In this document: piece after piece, positions 17,000 through 26,229 of the stretch | Position numbering within the stretch: position 1 is the first letter of the stretch | How the letters are laid out: each line of letters opens with the position of its first letter | NCBI RefSeq assembly: GCF_900111905.1 | Contig: NZ_FOKM01000001.1 | Coordinates: 124,001 to 188,000 of the forward strand | DNA length: 64,000 nucleotides | Source: Rhizobium sp. NFR07 | Lineage (GTDB): Bacteria > Pseudomonadota > Alphaproteobacteria > Rhizobiales > Rhizobiaceae | Direction: 5' to 3' | Made by a program: the position numbers and the translations under genes | The notes under the pieces: model-generated | The model's input: only the letters and a program-made list of their open reading frames with translations | What the model was told of the DNA's origin: nothing | The model's database searches: none

Positions 17000-18658
17000 A
17001 TGACGACAACGACCGATTTCGCCGCCGGCGAAGATCTGGGGCTGCTTGACCGCGCCCGTACTATCGCCAAGCCGGGTTTCAATCGATGGCTGGTGCCACC
17101 GGCCGCGCTTGCCATCCACCTTTGCATCGGAATGGCCTATGGCTTCTCCGTGTTCTGGCTGCCGCTCACTGCTGCACTACCTGGTCCTACGCCAGAAGCC
17201 TGCACCAATATGGGTATTATGTCCGCCTTGTTCACCACCGAGTGCAACTGGCGGATCACGGATCTGGGCTGGATCTACACCCTGTTCTTCGTTCTTCTGG
17301 GATGCTCCGCTGCAATCTGGGGCGGCTGGCTTGAACGCGTCGGCCCCCGCAAGGCCGGTTTCGTGTCGGCGTGCTGCTGGTGCGGCGGCATCGCGATCGC
17401 TTCGCTCGGCGTTTATACGCATCAGCTATGGCTGATGTGGGTCGGAGCAGGCGTGATCGGCGGTATCGGCCTTGGTCTTGGCTATATCTCGCCCGTTTCG
17501 ACGCTGATCAAGTGGTTCCCTGACCGTCGCGGCATGGCGACCGGCATGGCGATCATGGGCTTTGGCGGTGGCGCCATGGTTGGATCGCCGCTCGCGCAGC
17601 TGTTGATGGGACAGTTCGCGACCCCGACCGATCCTGGGGTCTGGCAGACCTTCCTCGTGATGGGCGCCGTCTATCTGGTGTTCATGATGGCTGGCGCCTT
17701 CGGCTACCGCGTGCCTCCGGCAGGTTGGCGTCCGGAAGGATGGGAGCCTCCGGTGAAATCCGGCAAGGCAATGATCACCCAGGGACATGTTCATCTCAAC
17801 AATGCGCACAAGACACCGCAGTTCTGGTTGATCTGGCTGGTTCTGTGCATGAACGTCTCGGCCGGTATCGGCATCCTCGGTGCCGCCTCGCCGCTGCTGC
17901 AGGAAATCTTCGCCGGTCGCCTGATCGGCCTACCGGAGTTGAGCTTCGCCCAGCTGTCGACCGAGCAGAAGCTGCAGATCGCAGGCATTGCTGCGGGCTT
18001 CACCTCGCTTCTGTCGCTGTTCAACATCGCAGGTCGTTTCTTCTGGGCTTCGACATCCGATAAGCTCGGTCGGAAAAACACATATTACGTGTTCTTCCTT
18101 CTGGGCATCGTGCTCTACGCCTCGGCGCCGACCTTTGCTCAAATGGGCAATCAAGTTCTGTTCGTGGCGGCCTTCTGCATTATCCTGTCGATGTATGGCG
18201 GCGGCTTTGCAACGATCCCGGCTTATCTGGCCGATATCTTCGGCACCCAGTTCGTCGGCGCGATCCATGGCCGTCTGCTGACTGCCTGGGCGACCGCCGG
18301 CATTCTCGGACCGGTCGCGGTGAACTACATCCGCCAGTACCAGATCGCCAACGGTCATACCGGTGCCGACGCCTATACGATGACAATCTATGTCCTGTGC
18401 GGCATGCTGTTCATCGGCCTCATCGCCAACCTCCTCGTCCGCCCGCTAGCTCCCAAGTGGTTCATGACGGATGCCGAGGTGAAGGAAATCCAGCAGAAGC
18501 AGGCCGGCGCCGAAGCGAGCGTCGCTTATGGATCCTATGGCATCGACAAGGGTCGCTTTGATGCGCCAGCGATGCTTGCCTGGGCAGCTGTGGCGATCCC
18601 GGTCATTTATGGCTGCTGGTTCACGCTGACCAAGACCGCTGCGCTTTTCGGCGGTTGA
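17000..18658 (+). CDS. OFA-family (oxalate/formate antiporter-like) MFS transporter
   Basis: 552 residues, an inner-membrane major facilitator protein with about 12 or more hydrophobic segments. OFA features include an N-terminal HLCIGMAYGFSVFWLPL helix, the GYISPVSTLIKWFPDRRG loop and ATGMAIMGFGGGAMVGSPLA, plus a second-half RFFWASTSDKLGRKNTYY motif. OxlT of Oxalobacter exchanges oxalate for formate; other OFA members carry other monocarboxylates. Linkage to an FdhF/YdeP-type enzyme favours formate or oxalate. A GGGGA element precedes the ATG. A hairpin and then a LysR gene follow. Confidence 0.87.
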   Translation: MTTTTDFAAGEDLGLLDRARTIAKPGFNRWLVPPAALAIHLCIGMAYGFSVFWLPLTAALPGPTPEACTNMGIMSALFTTECNWRITDLGWIYTLFFVLLGCSAAIWGGWLERVGPRKAGFVSACCWCGGIAIASLGVYTHQLWLMWVGAGVIGGIGLGLGYISPVSTLIKWFPDRRGMATGMAIMGFGGGAMVGSPLAQLLMGQFATPTDPGVWQTFLVMGAVYLVFMMAGAFGYRVPPAGWRPEGWEPPVKSGKAMITQGHVHLNNAHKTPQFWLIWLVLCMNVSAGIGILGAASPLLQEIFAGRLIGLPELSFAQLSTEQKLQIAGIAAGFTSLLSLFNIAGRFFWASTSDKLGRKNTYYVFFLLGIVLYASAPTFAQMGNQVLFVAAFCIILSMYGGGFATIPAYLADIFGTQFVGAIHGRLLTAWATAGILGPVAVNYIRQYQIANGHTGADAYTMTIYVLCGMLFIGLIANLLVRPLAPKWFMTDAEVKEIQQKQAGAEASVAYGSYGIDKGRFDAPAMLAWAAVAIPVIYGCWFTLTKTAALFGG

Positions 18659-18667
18659 CACGAAACA

Positions 18668-18692
18668 GGTGGCCGCATTCCGTGCGGCCACC
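18668..18692 (+). terminator. Hairpin between transporter and LysR gene
   Basis: GGTGGCCGCA and TGCGGCCACC form a perfect 10-bp stem with a 5-base loop. It lies 10 bases after the transporter stop and before the AAGGAG of the LysR gene. There is no T-run, so it may attenuate or protect the upstream mRNA rather than terminate fully. Confidence 0.55.
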
Positions 18693-18712
18693 GATCGTAT
18701 TAAGGAGTAGCG

Positions 18713-19591
18713 ATGATCGATAAGCTCGAAATGTTCATCATCCTCGCTCGCGAACAGCATTTCGGCCGTGCCTCCGAAGTCATTGGCATCACCCAACCCT
18801 CGCTTTCTGCCGCAATGCGGCAACTCGAAGATGCCCTCGGTGTGACGCTTGTGCGTCGCGGAACCCGTTTCCAGGGCCTGACACCCGAAGGCGAACGGCT
18901 TCTTGACTGGGCGCAACGCATCGTCGGCGACGTCAAGACAATGCGGGCAGAGTTCCACAGCGCCCGCAATGGTCTGACCGGGCAGTTGCGCCTCGGCATA
19001 ATCCCTACCGCCGTCGCTCAGGCCAATGACCTAATCCTGCCGCTGATGGAGCGCCACGGTCAGTTGGAGATCAGTCTTGCGACGCTCTCGAACGATGACA
19101 TCCTGACGCAACTCGAACAGATGCGGCTCGACGCCGGTCTGATCTATCAGACCCAGGTTCCCGCAAAGTTGGAACAGATCCCGCTTTACCGCGAGCAGTT
19201 GCTGCTTGTCGCGCATGCGGAGCATCCACTGATCCAGAAGGACGTGGTAGAGTGGGCAGATCTGGCGGAGGAGCCTATATGTCTGCTGAGTTCCAACATG
19301 CGCAATCGCGCGATCGTCTGGGGCCATTTGACTGCTGCTGGCCGCACGAGACCGCCCCGGGTCGAGGCCGATAGCCTGCTGAGCCTTCTCTATCAGGTGA
19401 AGGGCGGACATTTAATTTCGATTATACCCGCCGGCCTCGCTGCGCTTATGGGCGATATGCAGGGTGTAAGCTGCAAGGCCCTGCCAGGCGATGGCGATAT
19501 GGTGTCGCTGGTCACTGCAGCGCGCCAACCGCGCAAACCTGCAATCGAAGCCTTTCTGTCCCGCGCGAAGGCGCATTTCACGGGCAACTGA
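18713..19591 (+). CDS. LysR-family regulator of the formate/oxalate module
   Basis: 292 residues with AAGGAG before the ATG. The N-terminal helix-turn-helix reads EQHFGRASEVIGITQPSLSAAMRQLEDALG, followed by a standard LysR effector domain. It follows the OFA transporter on the same strand after only 54 bases. This is unlike the usual divergent layout, so it may be both co-transcribed and autoregulated. The effector is probably formate, oxalate or a related acid (inference from context). Confidence 0.88.
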   Translation: MIDKLEMFIILAREQHFGRASEVIGITQPSLSAAMRQLEDALGVTLVRRGTRFQGLTPEGERLLDWAQRIVGDVKTMRAEFHSARNGLTGQLRLGIIPTAVAQANDLILPLMERHGQLEISLATLSNDDILTQLEQMRLDAGLIYQTQVPAKLEQIPLYREQLLLVAHAEHPLIQKDVVEWADLAEEPICLLSSNMRNRAIVWGHLTAAGRTRPPRVEADSLLSLLYQVKGGHLISIIPAGLAALMGDMQGVSCKALPGDGDMVSLVTAARQPRKPAIEAFLSRAKAHFTGN

Positions 19592-20212
19592 CCTCGGTGG
19601 TAGATCGTTTGGCGTTGGCAGGTTTGTCGAGCCCAGGCTGCTTCACCTCCGACTTGGTTCTCCTCGCCGCGCTCGAACGCTGATTGTCGTGCCAATCCAG
19701 GGTATGGCTCTGCGCTCGCCTGCTTGAAAACATGGCAGCCAGCTTGTCTGCGCAGCGTAGTCTCATTGCCTTAAGGAGTCTCGATCCGGAGGCTAGACTG
19801 CCCCGTTCCTAGGCGTCTCCACTGGTCGCCTCGCTCTTGAAAGGACACGAACCGTGGACCCCGTCGTTTGGCCGATGCGTTCTCGCCGAATTTCCGTGTA
19901 CGGGCAACTACTTGCTTTGGGAATGGCTGAAATGGTCCGGCAGCGGTTCGTCCGCTTCGGGGACCCGAATTGCGATAACTGACGCTCATCAGCAAATCGG
20001 CAAAAGGCAGCTCCCGACCCCTTCATTGCCGGTCCGAAGCCCAAGCGCTTCCCCGAGAGCGGTCATTCGAACGCGCGCCATGCGCGACTGGGATCACGGT
20101 GTTGCGGCCATAACGTGCGTTAGGGGGCTCCGGTGAGAGGATGGTCGAAAACGTGCGCTAAGGCCCGCCGTTGCGGCACATAGATGGCGGTACGGGTTAG
20201 GTGGCGGGTCTC
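19592..20212. other. Intergenic region, no intact gene
   Basis: Roughly 620 bases between the LysR gene and the glycosylase remnant. Only short frames without recognisable motifs or ribosome-binding sites are present on either strand. The composition looks like decayed coding sequence, but I could not assign a parent gene. Confidence 0.5.
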
Positions 20213-20360
20213 GACGCTGTCGATCTGGAGCAGGCCAAGCCGGTCGATCGCCCTTCACAGCCGGCCTGCGCCGATGCGGTCGTTACGACGCAGGGCATTG
20301 AAGCCCTGCGCCGTCAGCGCCACGCACCGCGCTTCGGAAACGGAGAGCTCCACCTTCAGG
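20213..20360 (-). pseudogene. Remnant of a YcaQ-like winged-helix DNA glycosylase
   Basis: Reading leftward from 20360 gives LSVSEARCVALTAQGFN, then a TGA stop in frame, then RAIDRLGLLQIDSV. These are the N-terminal landmarks of the YcaQ/AlkX crosslink-unhooking glycosylase family (usual form LSxxEARRxALxAQGF and LRRxIxRLGxxQIDSV). After about 50 codons the similarity ends. The stop sits where the family has a leucine- or arginine-type residue. Only this N-terminal scrap remains, adjacent to the epoxide hydrolase stop. Call based on recalled family pattern. Confidence 0.55.
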
Positions 20361-21495
20361 AGCGCGCTCCCAATACCGTCGTGATAAAGGCGCGCAGGTC
20401 GGCCAGCATCAGTTCCGGCTCTTCCAGCGCGGCGAAATGCCCGCCCCGCGGCATATCTGTCCAATGCACGATGTTAAAGGTCTTCTCCGCGAACGAGCGC
20501 GGCGGCGGCAAGAACACGGGATCGGGGAAGGCCGCAAAACCGGTCGGCACCTGGATGCGGGTGCCGGCCGGAAGCGTCAGCGAATCCTCAAGCCGGGTGC
20601 CGTAGTAGATCCAGGTTCCAGTCACGAACGATGTCGGCGCGATGTAGAGCATGATGTTGGTGAGGAGTTCCTCCTCGGAAAACTTGCTCCAGATGTTGGG
20701 GGCGCCATCGGCGGTTGTCGGAAGGTCGGCCCACTTGCCGAACTTTTCGAGTATCCAGCCCGCCGCTCCGATCGGGCTGTCGGTCATCGCGACGCCAAGC
20801 GTCTGCGGACGGGTTGCCTGCTCGTGAAAATAGGCGCTCTCCCAATCGGCGATCGCGGCCTGCTTGGCGGCGAAAGACTTCTCCTCGTCGGTCGTCGGAG
20901 CGGCATCCCTCGCACACACGGTCATCATGTTGATATGGATGCCGAGCAGAGCGTCCGGTCGATCATGCGCTGTCCAGGCCGCAATGCCGTGGCCCCAATC
21001 GCCCCCTTGAACGAAATACCGCGCGTCGCCGAACAGTTGAATCATCAGCCCATGTACGAGGGCAGCGGCCCGCCGCATGCCGATCGGGCGCGCGATCGGG
21101 TTGGAGAACGCGAAGCCAGGAAGCGAGGGGACAACAACATCGTGCCCGTCCGCCGCGAGCGGCTCCAACAGCCGCTCGAACTCGAGATACGAGCCCGGCC
21201 AGCCGTGGACAAGCAGGAGGGGCGGCTTGGAGCCGTCGCCTTTCACATGAATGAAGTGGAGGTGCTCGCCTTCCACGTCGGTCGTGAAGTTGGGGAGTGC
21301 GTTGAGGCGTCGTTCGACCGCACGCCAGTCGTAGCTGTCCCGCCAATAAGTGGCGAGTCGCTTCAGGTCATCAACCCCGACCCCCGCCGACCAGCCTCCC
21401 GCATCCGGCAGCTGGCTCCAGTCATAAGCCTCCACCTTGGCTCTGATCGCAGCGAGCCGTTCGCCAGGGATGTTGATCGTGTAGGGTGAAATCAT
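20356..21495 (-). CDS. Epoxide hydrolase (EHN-type alpha/beta hydrolase)
   Basis: 379 residues from the ATG at 21495; longer in-frame starts would overlap the divergent LysR promoter. The N-terminal EHN domain is clear (INIPGERLAAIRAKVEAYDW, WRDSYDWRAVERRLNALPNF). The hydrolase core has the oxyanion motif HGWPGS (97-102), nucleophile elbow QGGDWGHG (Asp166), and C-terminal RGGHFAALEEPE with the catalytic histidine. It resembles juvenile-hormone-type and bacterial epoxide hydrolases that open epoxides to diols by a covalent ester. It is divergently paired with a LysR gene, which probably controls it. No strong ribosome-binding site is visible. Confidence 0.85.
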   Translation of the reverse strand: MISPYTINIPGERLAAIRAKVEAYDWSQLPDAGGWSAGVGVDDLKRLATYWRDSYDWRAVERRLNALPNFTTDVEGEHLHFIHVKGDGSKPPLLLVHGWPGSYLEFERLLEPLAADGHDVVVPSLPGFAFSNPIARPIGMRRAAALVHGLMIQLFGDARYFVQGGDWGHGIAAWTAHDRPDALLGIHINMMTVCARDAAPTTDEEKSFAAKQAAIADWESAYFHEQATRPQTLGVAMTDSPIGAAGWILEKFGKWADLPTTADGAPNIWSKFSEEELLTNIMLYIAPTSFVTGTWIYYGTRLEDSLTLPAGTRIQVPTGFAAFPDPVFLPPPRSFAEKTFNIVHWTDMPRGGHFAALEEPELMLADLRAFITTVLGARS

Positions 21496-21617
21496 GATGT
21501 TTTTCCGCTTAAGCTGGGATGCGGTTCGATGGAGGGCGTCCACCAATCTGCTATCCATATTGTCGATGAATATTCTGAGAGCCGACGGCCGCTCCGCATA
21601 ATGCTCGGATCGTCGCC

Positions 21618-21636
21618 GAGGTTGAAATCGAACCTC
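21618..21636. promoter_or_regulatory. Inverted repeat in the epoxide hydrolase/LysR intergenic region
   Basis: GAGGTT (21618-21623) and AACCTC (21631-21636) are exact inverted copies with a 7-base spacer, ending 21 bases before the LysR start. It could be an autoregulatory site in this 160-base divergent promoter. The arms are short, so chance is possible. Confidence 0.3.
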
Positions 21637-21657
21637 TTCTCTGTTGTTATCCAACGA

Positions 21658-22560
21658 ATGGATACCAGAAACCTCGATCTCGGCCTGCTTGTCACGCTCG
21701 AAGCCCTACTGGCGGAAGGAAATGTTACGCGTGCCGCCCGGCGCTTGAACCTGAGCCAACCCGCCCTGTCGGCCCGGTTGGCGCGGCTTCGCGACGCCTT
21801 CGGCGATCCCCTCCTCATTCCGGCACAGCGCGGGATGGTCCTGACCCGGCGCGCAGTCGAGCTTCAGCAGCCATTGCACGAAGCGCTGGAGGGTGTCCGC
21901 AGGGTTGTGGCAGATGGAGCACCATTCGACCCAGCGACCATGCAGGCCACCCTGGTGATCGCCGCAAGCGACTACCAGCAGTACGCGTTGCTCACCCGGT
22001 TCTCGGTCGCGCTCAGTACCGAGGCGCCCATGGTCCGCATCGCTTGGCGTGCCCTTGACGTGCTGGCGCTCGCCACACAGTTGGAGCGCGGCGAGGTCGA
22101 CCTAGCCCTGGCAACTCCGGACCATGCACCGGCGGCCATGCGCCAGCGTCAGCTCTATTGTGAGAATTACACAGTGATCGCTCGGCAGGGACACCCGGCC
22201 GTGCAGGGCCGTCTCAGCCTGGACGTATTCTGCGCTCTGGAGCACGTCGTCGTGTCGCTTCAAGGCGGCGGGTTCTCAGGGCCTACCGATGTGGCACTAG
22301 AGTCCATCGGCCGCCGCCGCACCGTAGCCCTGTCCACGTCGGGCTTTCTGATCGTGCCGGAGGTCGTGTCGCGGTCCGACATGATTGCGCTGGTTCCTAG
22401 GCGCCTTGCCGATGGCTGGTCGGATCGCCTGCAAGTGCTAAAACCGCCACTCACCATCCCTGGCGTTACCGTCGCGAGTGTCTGGCACGACCGGACCACC
22501 AACCATCCGGTACAACGCTGGCTGCGTGAACGGCTGACGACGTTGGCCGCCGAAGCGTAG
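21658..22560 (+). CDS. LysR-family regulator divergent from the epoxide hydrolase
   Basis: 300 residues. The N-terminal MDTRNLDLGLLVTLEALLAE and GNVTRAARRLNLSQPALSARLARLRDAFGDPLL form a typical NodD/SyrM-like LysR helix-turn-helix; the remainder is a substrate-binding domain. The ATG at 21658 is the start that places the helix-turn-helix at the usual distance; an earlier in-frame ATG would add over 40 residues of unconserved sequence. Divergence from the epoxide hydrolase implies local control. Confidence 0.87.
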   Translation: MDTRNLDLGLLVTLEALLAEGNVTRAARRLNLSQPALSARLARLRDAFGDPLLIPAQRGMVLTRRAVELQQPLHEALEGVRRVVADGAPFDPATMQATLVIAASDYQQYALLTRFSVALSTEAPMVRIAWRALDVLALATQLERGEVDLALATPDHAPAAMRQRQLYCENYTVIARQGHPAVQGRLSLDVFCALEHVVVSLQGGGFSGPTDVALESIGRRRTVALSTSGFLIVPEVVSRSDMIALVPRRLADGWSDRLQVLKPPLTIPGVTVASVWHDRTTNHPVQRWLRERLTTLAAEA

Positions 22561-23223
22561 TTACCGACGGGACTGAAGGCTGCACGCGACGATTCCCAAA
22601 CGCCGTCGTTTTCGGGAAAGCTTGTGGTGATCGCGAATGGCAGCTTATCGCCTCTCTGCTCCGAAAGCTGACCGGAAGCTTCCCACTCCATATTGCCGAC
22701 GCTGGCTTGTCAGCGGAGCGACAGCCTTTGGGAAATCTTCAGAGTGGACCTAACGTCTGAAATGGAGGCGCAAAGAAGCTGGGACCCGCACTTCGCTTTG
22801 ATGTTTCTTTGAACTGCAGACCACACCCTACGAAATCAGATCCGTTGATGTGAGCGGATACGAACCCACGACATACGAACGGAAACTCGCATTTTTTCAG
22901 CAGTAGAGCCTATGTCGCGCTTCTTACATTATTGATCGAACTGCATTTTCATTCCTTCGCCGTTATCTACTAAGTTGCCACGCGATGGGAAGCGCCTACC
23001 TTTTCGGTCTGAAAATCGGGTGGGCGATAAGCTCACATTGGTACTATCGCCCACCCTGAGGAGGAAGGCTTGACGCAGATCGCGGTGCCGATGTTATCAC
23101 GATCAAGAGTCTTTCAATTCTAGTCTGGAGCCGCGGCTGTCCGGTCCAGTGGTCGCTATGGAACCTAGCGCTCAGGCTGCCGTTTGTAGACCTATCCCCA
23201 ACACACACTACAAGGGCAAGTCC
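22561..23223. other. Intergenic region between LysR and catalase
   Basis: About 660 bases with no supported gene. It contains the perfect stem-loop at 23018-23056 and, at 22851-22880, a T-arm-like motif (CGGATACGAACCCACGAC) resembling sequences at 24981, 45054 and 59194. The catalase promoter is expected in the last 200 bases. Confidence 0.5.
23018..23056. other. Perfect 12-bp stem-loop upstream of catalase
   Basis: GGGTGGGCGATA and TATCGCCCACCC are exact inverted copies with a 15-base loop. No T-run follows; instead GAGGAGG appears just after it. It may mark the end of an upstream transcript or be a structured leader of the catalase mRNA about 170 bases before the catalase start. Confidence 0.5.
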
Positions 23224-24798
23224 ATGGCAGACGAAAAATCCGCTCCCCGCACAACAACCGATGCAGGTATTCCTGTACAGAGTGACGAGCACTCACTCAC
23301 GGTAGGGCCCAATGGACCGATCGTTCTGAACGATCACTACCTGATCGAGCAGATGGCAAATTTCAATCGCGAGCGGATCCCTGAAAGGCAACCCCACGCC
23401 AAGGGAAGCGGCGCGTTCGGCCATTTTGAAGTAACCAACGACATTGGAAGATTCACCAAAGCAAAATTCCTTCAACCCGGAGCAAGGGTTGAGACGGCAG
23501 TTCGCTTCTCCACCGTAGCGGGCGAGCGCGGGAGCCCTGACACCTGGCGAGACCCACGTGGTTTCTCGGTCAAGTTCTACACGGAAGACGGTAACTTCGA
23601 CATGGTCGGCAATAATACGCCGATTTTCTTCATTCGCGACCCTATGAAGTTCCAGCATTTTATCCGCAGCCAAAAGCGGCGGGCCGACAACGGACTGCGC
23701 GACCATGATATGCAGTGGGACTTCTGGACGCTTAGCCCTGAAAGTGCGCACCAAGTCACGTACCTCATGGGCGACCGCGGCGTGCCAAAAAACTGGCGCG
23801 AGATGAACGGCTACGGAAGCCACACCTATATGCTATTAAACGAAACAGGCGAAAAGTGTTGGGTCAAGTGGCACTTCCACACCGATCTGGGCGACGGTAA
23901 CGCGCATCTAACACAGGACGCGGCTGACAAGATGGCTGGACAAGACGGCGACTATCACCGTCGTGACTTGTTCGATCACATTGCCAAAGGCGAATTTCCA
24001 AGTTGGACGCTAAAGTTCCAAGTGATGCCGTTCGACGATGCAAAGACATACCGGATCAACCCCTTCGACCTGACCAAGACTTGGCCGCACGAGGATTATC
24101 CCCTGATTGAGGTAGGGAAGCTGACCCTCGATACGAACCCGGTGGATTGGGACACCCAGATCGAGCAACTGGCATTTGAACCCAACAATATGGTGCCGGG
24201 CATCGGACTGAGCCCTGACAAGATGCTTCTCGCGCGCGGGTTTTCTTATGCCGACGCACACCGTGCTCGCCTCGGAGTGAACTATAAGCAAATCCCCGTC
24301 AATCAGGCTAAGGCGGCGGAAGTCCATTCTTATTCGCGTGCCGGACGCGGCCGGACGGTGAACGCACTTGATCCGGTCTATGCTCCCAACTCATACGGCG
24401 GCCCTGGCGCACAGCCGGACACAAGTGGAGAAGCAACATGGTTTGCCGATGGCGACATGGTGCGAGCAGCTTACTCGTTGCGCAAAGATGATGACGACTG
24501 GAGCCAGCCCGGCACGCTCGTGCGCAAGGTCATGGACGACGCGCAACGTGAACGTTTTATCAAAAATGTCGCAGGGCATCTCGCCGACGGGGTAAGTGAG
24601 CCAATTTTGGTACGTGCCTTCAATTACTGGCGCAATGTCGACAAGGACATTGGTGATCAGATAGAGAAGACTACCCGCGATTTGCTCGGCGGCACCTCGA
24701 ATTCTCCAGGGATGGCGAGCGCTGAATCGATATCGGGATATCAGGGCATTCCCGCGACATCGTCGATCGCCAAACGTGAAACTCAAAAAACGCCTTGA
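23224..24798 (+). CDS. Monofunctional haem catalase
   Basis: 524 residues; [11 protein letters not shown] at 23224 follows AAGGGCAAG and is preferred to an upstream in-frame ATG. Catalase landmarks: catalytic His in [16 protein letters not shown], active-site Asn in [14 protein letters not shown], and haem-ligand Tyr in [15 protein letters not shown]. The core plus short C-terminal helical region matches a small-subunit (clade 3) catalase. It breaks down hydrogen peroxide in the cytoplasm. It stands alone with its own terminator; no regulator such as OxyR is adjacent. Confidence 0.95.
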   Translation: MADEKSAPRTTTDAGIPVQSDEHSLTVGPNGPIVLNDHYLIEQMANFNRERIPERQPHAKGSGAFGHFEVTNDIGRFTKAKFLQPGARVETAVRFSTVAGERGSPDTWRDPRGFSVKFYTEDGNFDMVGNNTPIFFIRDPMKFQHFIRSQKRRADNGLRDHDMQWDFWTLSPESAHQVTYLMGDRGVPKNWREMNGYGSHTYMLLNETGEKCWVKWHFHTDLGDGNAHLTQDAADKMAGQDGDYHRRDLFDHIAKGEFPSWTLKFQVMPFDDAKTYRINPFDLTKTWPHEDYPLIEVGKLTLDTNPVDWDTQIEQLAFEPNNMVPGIGLSPDKMLLARGFSYADAHRARLGVNYKQIPVNQAKAAEVHSYSRAGRGRTVNALDPVYAPNSYGGPGAQPDTSGEATWFADGDMVRAAYSLRKDDDDWSQPGTLVRKVMDDAQRERFIKNVAGHLADGVSEPILVRAFNYWRNVDKDIGDQIEKTTRDLLGGTSNSPGMASAESISGYQGIPATSSIAKRETQKTP

Positions 24799-24819
24799 CT
24801 GCAAAGAGTGGGTTTGCGG

Positions 24820-24863
24820 CCCGCAAAGTGGCTGTCACTTTGTGGGCCCCTATCGTTTTTTTT
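24820..24863 (+). terminator. Rho-independent terminator of the catalase gene
   Basis: CCCGCAAAGTG and CACTTTGTGGG pair over 11 bp with one G-U, loop GCTGT, followed within 10 bases by eight T residues (24856-24863). Position 22 bases after the catalase stop fits a classical intrinsic terminator. Confidence 0.85.
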
Positions 24864-25078
24864 GCATTACACTCCGAGAGCGGTTGCAATGGGAATCGTG
24901 TCAGGGAGGCGCAAAGGTCCCCCGTAACCCTCGGTCTCAACCCGATAATTTAAATGCCGACGAGACGAGCATCAAGCTCTTGATGGGATAAGAACCCTCG
25001 ACACGCCGTTTAATGCCTGTAGTGCTGGCCGGATAGCGCATTAAGGGAAGGTGTAATATCATCTCAGGCGTAGAGAGT

Positions 25079-26086
25079 TCAGTTTTGATCCTTTTCTCTT
25101 AAGTGAGCTACCGAGCGCCGCTCGATCAGCCTGGAAATGACCCTGACCATCCGCGCGGGCTCATCTTTCGTTCGGGGACGCGCAATGCGAGACAGCAGAA
25201 GCCGCAATGCGGCAATCCCCATTTCCCTCCCCTCCTGCTTGACGGTCGTCAGAGGCGGCGAGATTTGCGTCGCCGCCGAAAAATCACCAAAACCGACAAC
25301 GGAGACATCTTCTGGGATCTTGTATCCTTGCCCAAGCAGTTCCGAAACGACGGTCAATGCAAGGCCGTCATGACCGCAAAAGAATGCGGTCGGTGACACG
25401 CCTTTGCTTTTCACCTGCTGCAAGGCATCGGCGAATCCGCTCTCGTCCTCGAACTGCATGAGAGTGAGCTCTGCCCCATCCGTCTGCTCAACGACCTCGC
25501 GTATTCCGCAGTATCGGTCATGGCGGCCGCGATAAATCGGCCGGCCGAACACAAACGCAATCGATCGATGGCCAAGACTGGTCAGATATTTTCCGATTGC
25601 CTGACCGCTCTCGTGATCGGTGCCACAAACACTGTCGACCTGCTCGAGCGGCGTTGTAAATCCGAGTCGCACGATGGGCACGCCCTTCAAAGACGCCCCT
25701 GCGACCGCCGCCGGTGAATGCGGGCCAACCAGGATCAGGCCTGAGAACGTGTCGGCCAGTTCGCCGACAATCTCTTCCGAATGCGTCCATCGGACTCTTA
25801 CGCCGACGCCGACCCGCTCCGCCTCCTGCTGAATGCCGGCCTGCATCTGGATATTGAGTTCGCTGTTGACCGGATCCTGGTCATAAAAAACCACCGCGAT
25901 GTCGCGTGCGGCATTGAGGCGGGTGATTGCCTTCGCATAACCAAGCGACTTGGCTGCATCGGCGATCCGTCGGCGCGTCTCTTCACTGACGCCCGATTTG
26001 CCGGCCAGCGAACGGGAGACCGCGTATTTGGACAGTCCAACCGCATCCGCCACTGCCTGGATCGTCACCTTGTTTTTTGGTCTCAT
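25079..26086 (-). CDS. LacI-family regulator 1 of the glycoside locus
   Basis: 335 residues from MRPKNKVTIQAVADAVG; a longer start ten codons upstream lacks support. The helix-turn-helix and hinge read VGLSKYAVSRSLAGKSG then VSEETRRRIADAAKSLGY, with a periplasmic-binding-protein-like effector domain after it. The recognition region is nearly identical to LacI 2 at 30509 (SKYAVSRxLAGKSGVSEETR), so both should bind the same DNA. It is divergent from binding-protein gene 1, with candidate operators at 26141-26162 and 26201-26216. The ligand is likely the imported sugar. Confidence 0.92.
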   Translation of the reverse strand: MRPKNKVTIQAVADAVGLSKYAVSRSLAGKSGVSEETRRRIADAAKSLGYAKAITRLNAARDIAVVFYDQDPVNSELNIQMQAGIQQEAERVGVGVRVRWTHSEEIVGELADTFSGLILVGPHSPAAVAGASLKGVPIVRLGFTTPLEQVDSVCGTDHESGQAIGKYLTSLGHRSIAFVFGRPIYRGRHDRYCGIREVVEQTDGAELTLMQFEDESGFADALQQVKSKGVSPTAFFCGHDGLALTVVSELLGQGYKIPEDVSVVGFGDFSAATQISPPLTTVKQEGREMGIAALRLLLSRIARPRTKDEPARMVRVISRLIERRSVAHLREKDQN

Positions 26087-26140
26087 CGCGCCTCTCCGGT
26101 CATCCTGATCACGCATCGCGGCGCAACATCGATTTTATAG

Positions 26141-26162
26141 CATAACGCTTTACCTAACAAAA
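26141..26162. promoter_or_regulatory. Conserved element, copy 1 (LacI 1 / binding protein 1)
   Basis: CATAACG then CTTTACCTAACAAAA. The same 22-base sequence with one change (G to A) occurs at 31561-31582, in the equivalent divergent gap of the second LacI/binding-protein pair. The minus strand has TTGTTA and, 15 bases further, TATAAA, so it may overlap the LacI promoter. The inner TAACGCTTTA is an imperfect dyad. Confidence 0.6.
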
Positions 26163-26200
26163 CTATCATGACAGCCTCAAATCATCCGGCAATAAAAATA

Positions 26201-26216
26201 ACAAAACCGGTTTTGT
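26201..26216. promoter_or_regulatory. Perfect 16-bp palindrome, probable LacI operator
   Basis: ACAAAACCGGTTTTGT is an exact palindrome with a central CG, the classical LacI/GalR-family operator layout. It directly abuts the GGAGGAG ribosome-binding site of binding-protein gene 1. The related core TACCGGTA occurs at 31521-31528 in front of LacI 2. Confidence 0.65.
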
Positions 26217-26229
26217 GGAGGAGAAATCT

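Noticed and set aside
20437..21489. 350-codon plus-strand frame
   Set aside because: Antisense to the epoxide hydrolase, which has intact catalytic motifs.
23224..24798. Bifunctional catalase-peroxidase
   Set aside because: The sequence has monofunctional catalase motifs ([10 protein letters not shown] haem tyrosine) and none of KatG.
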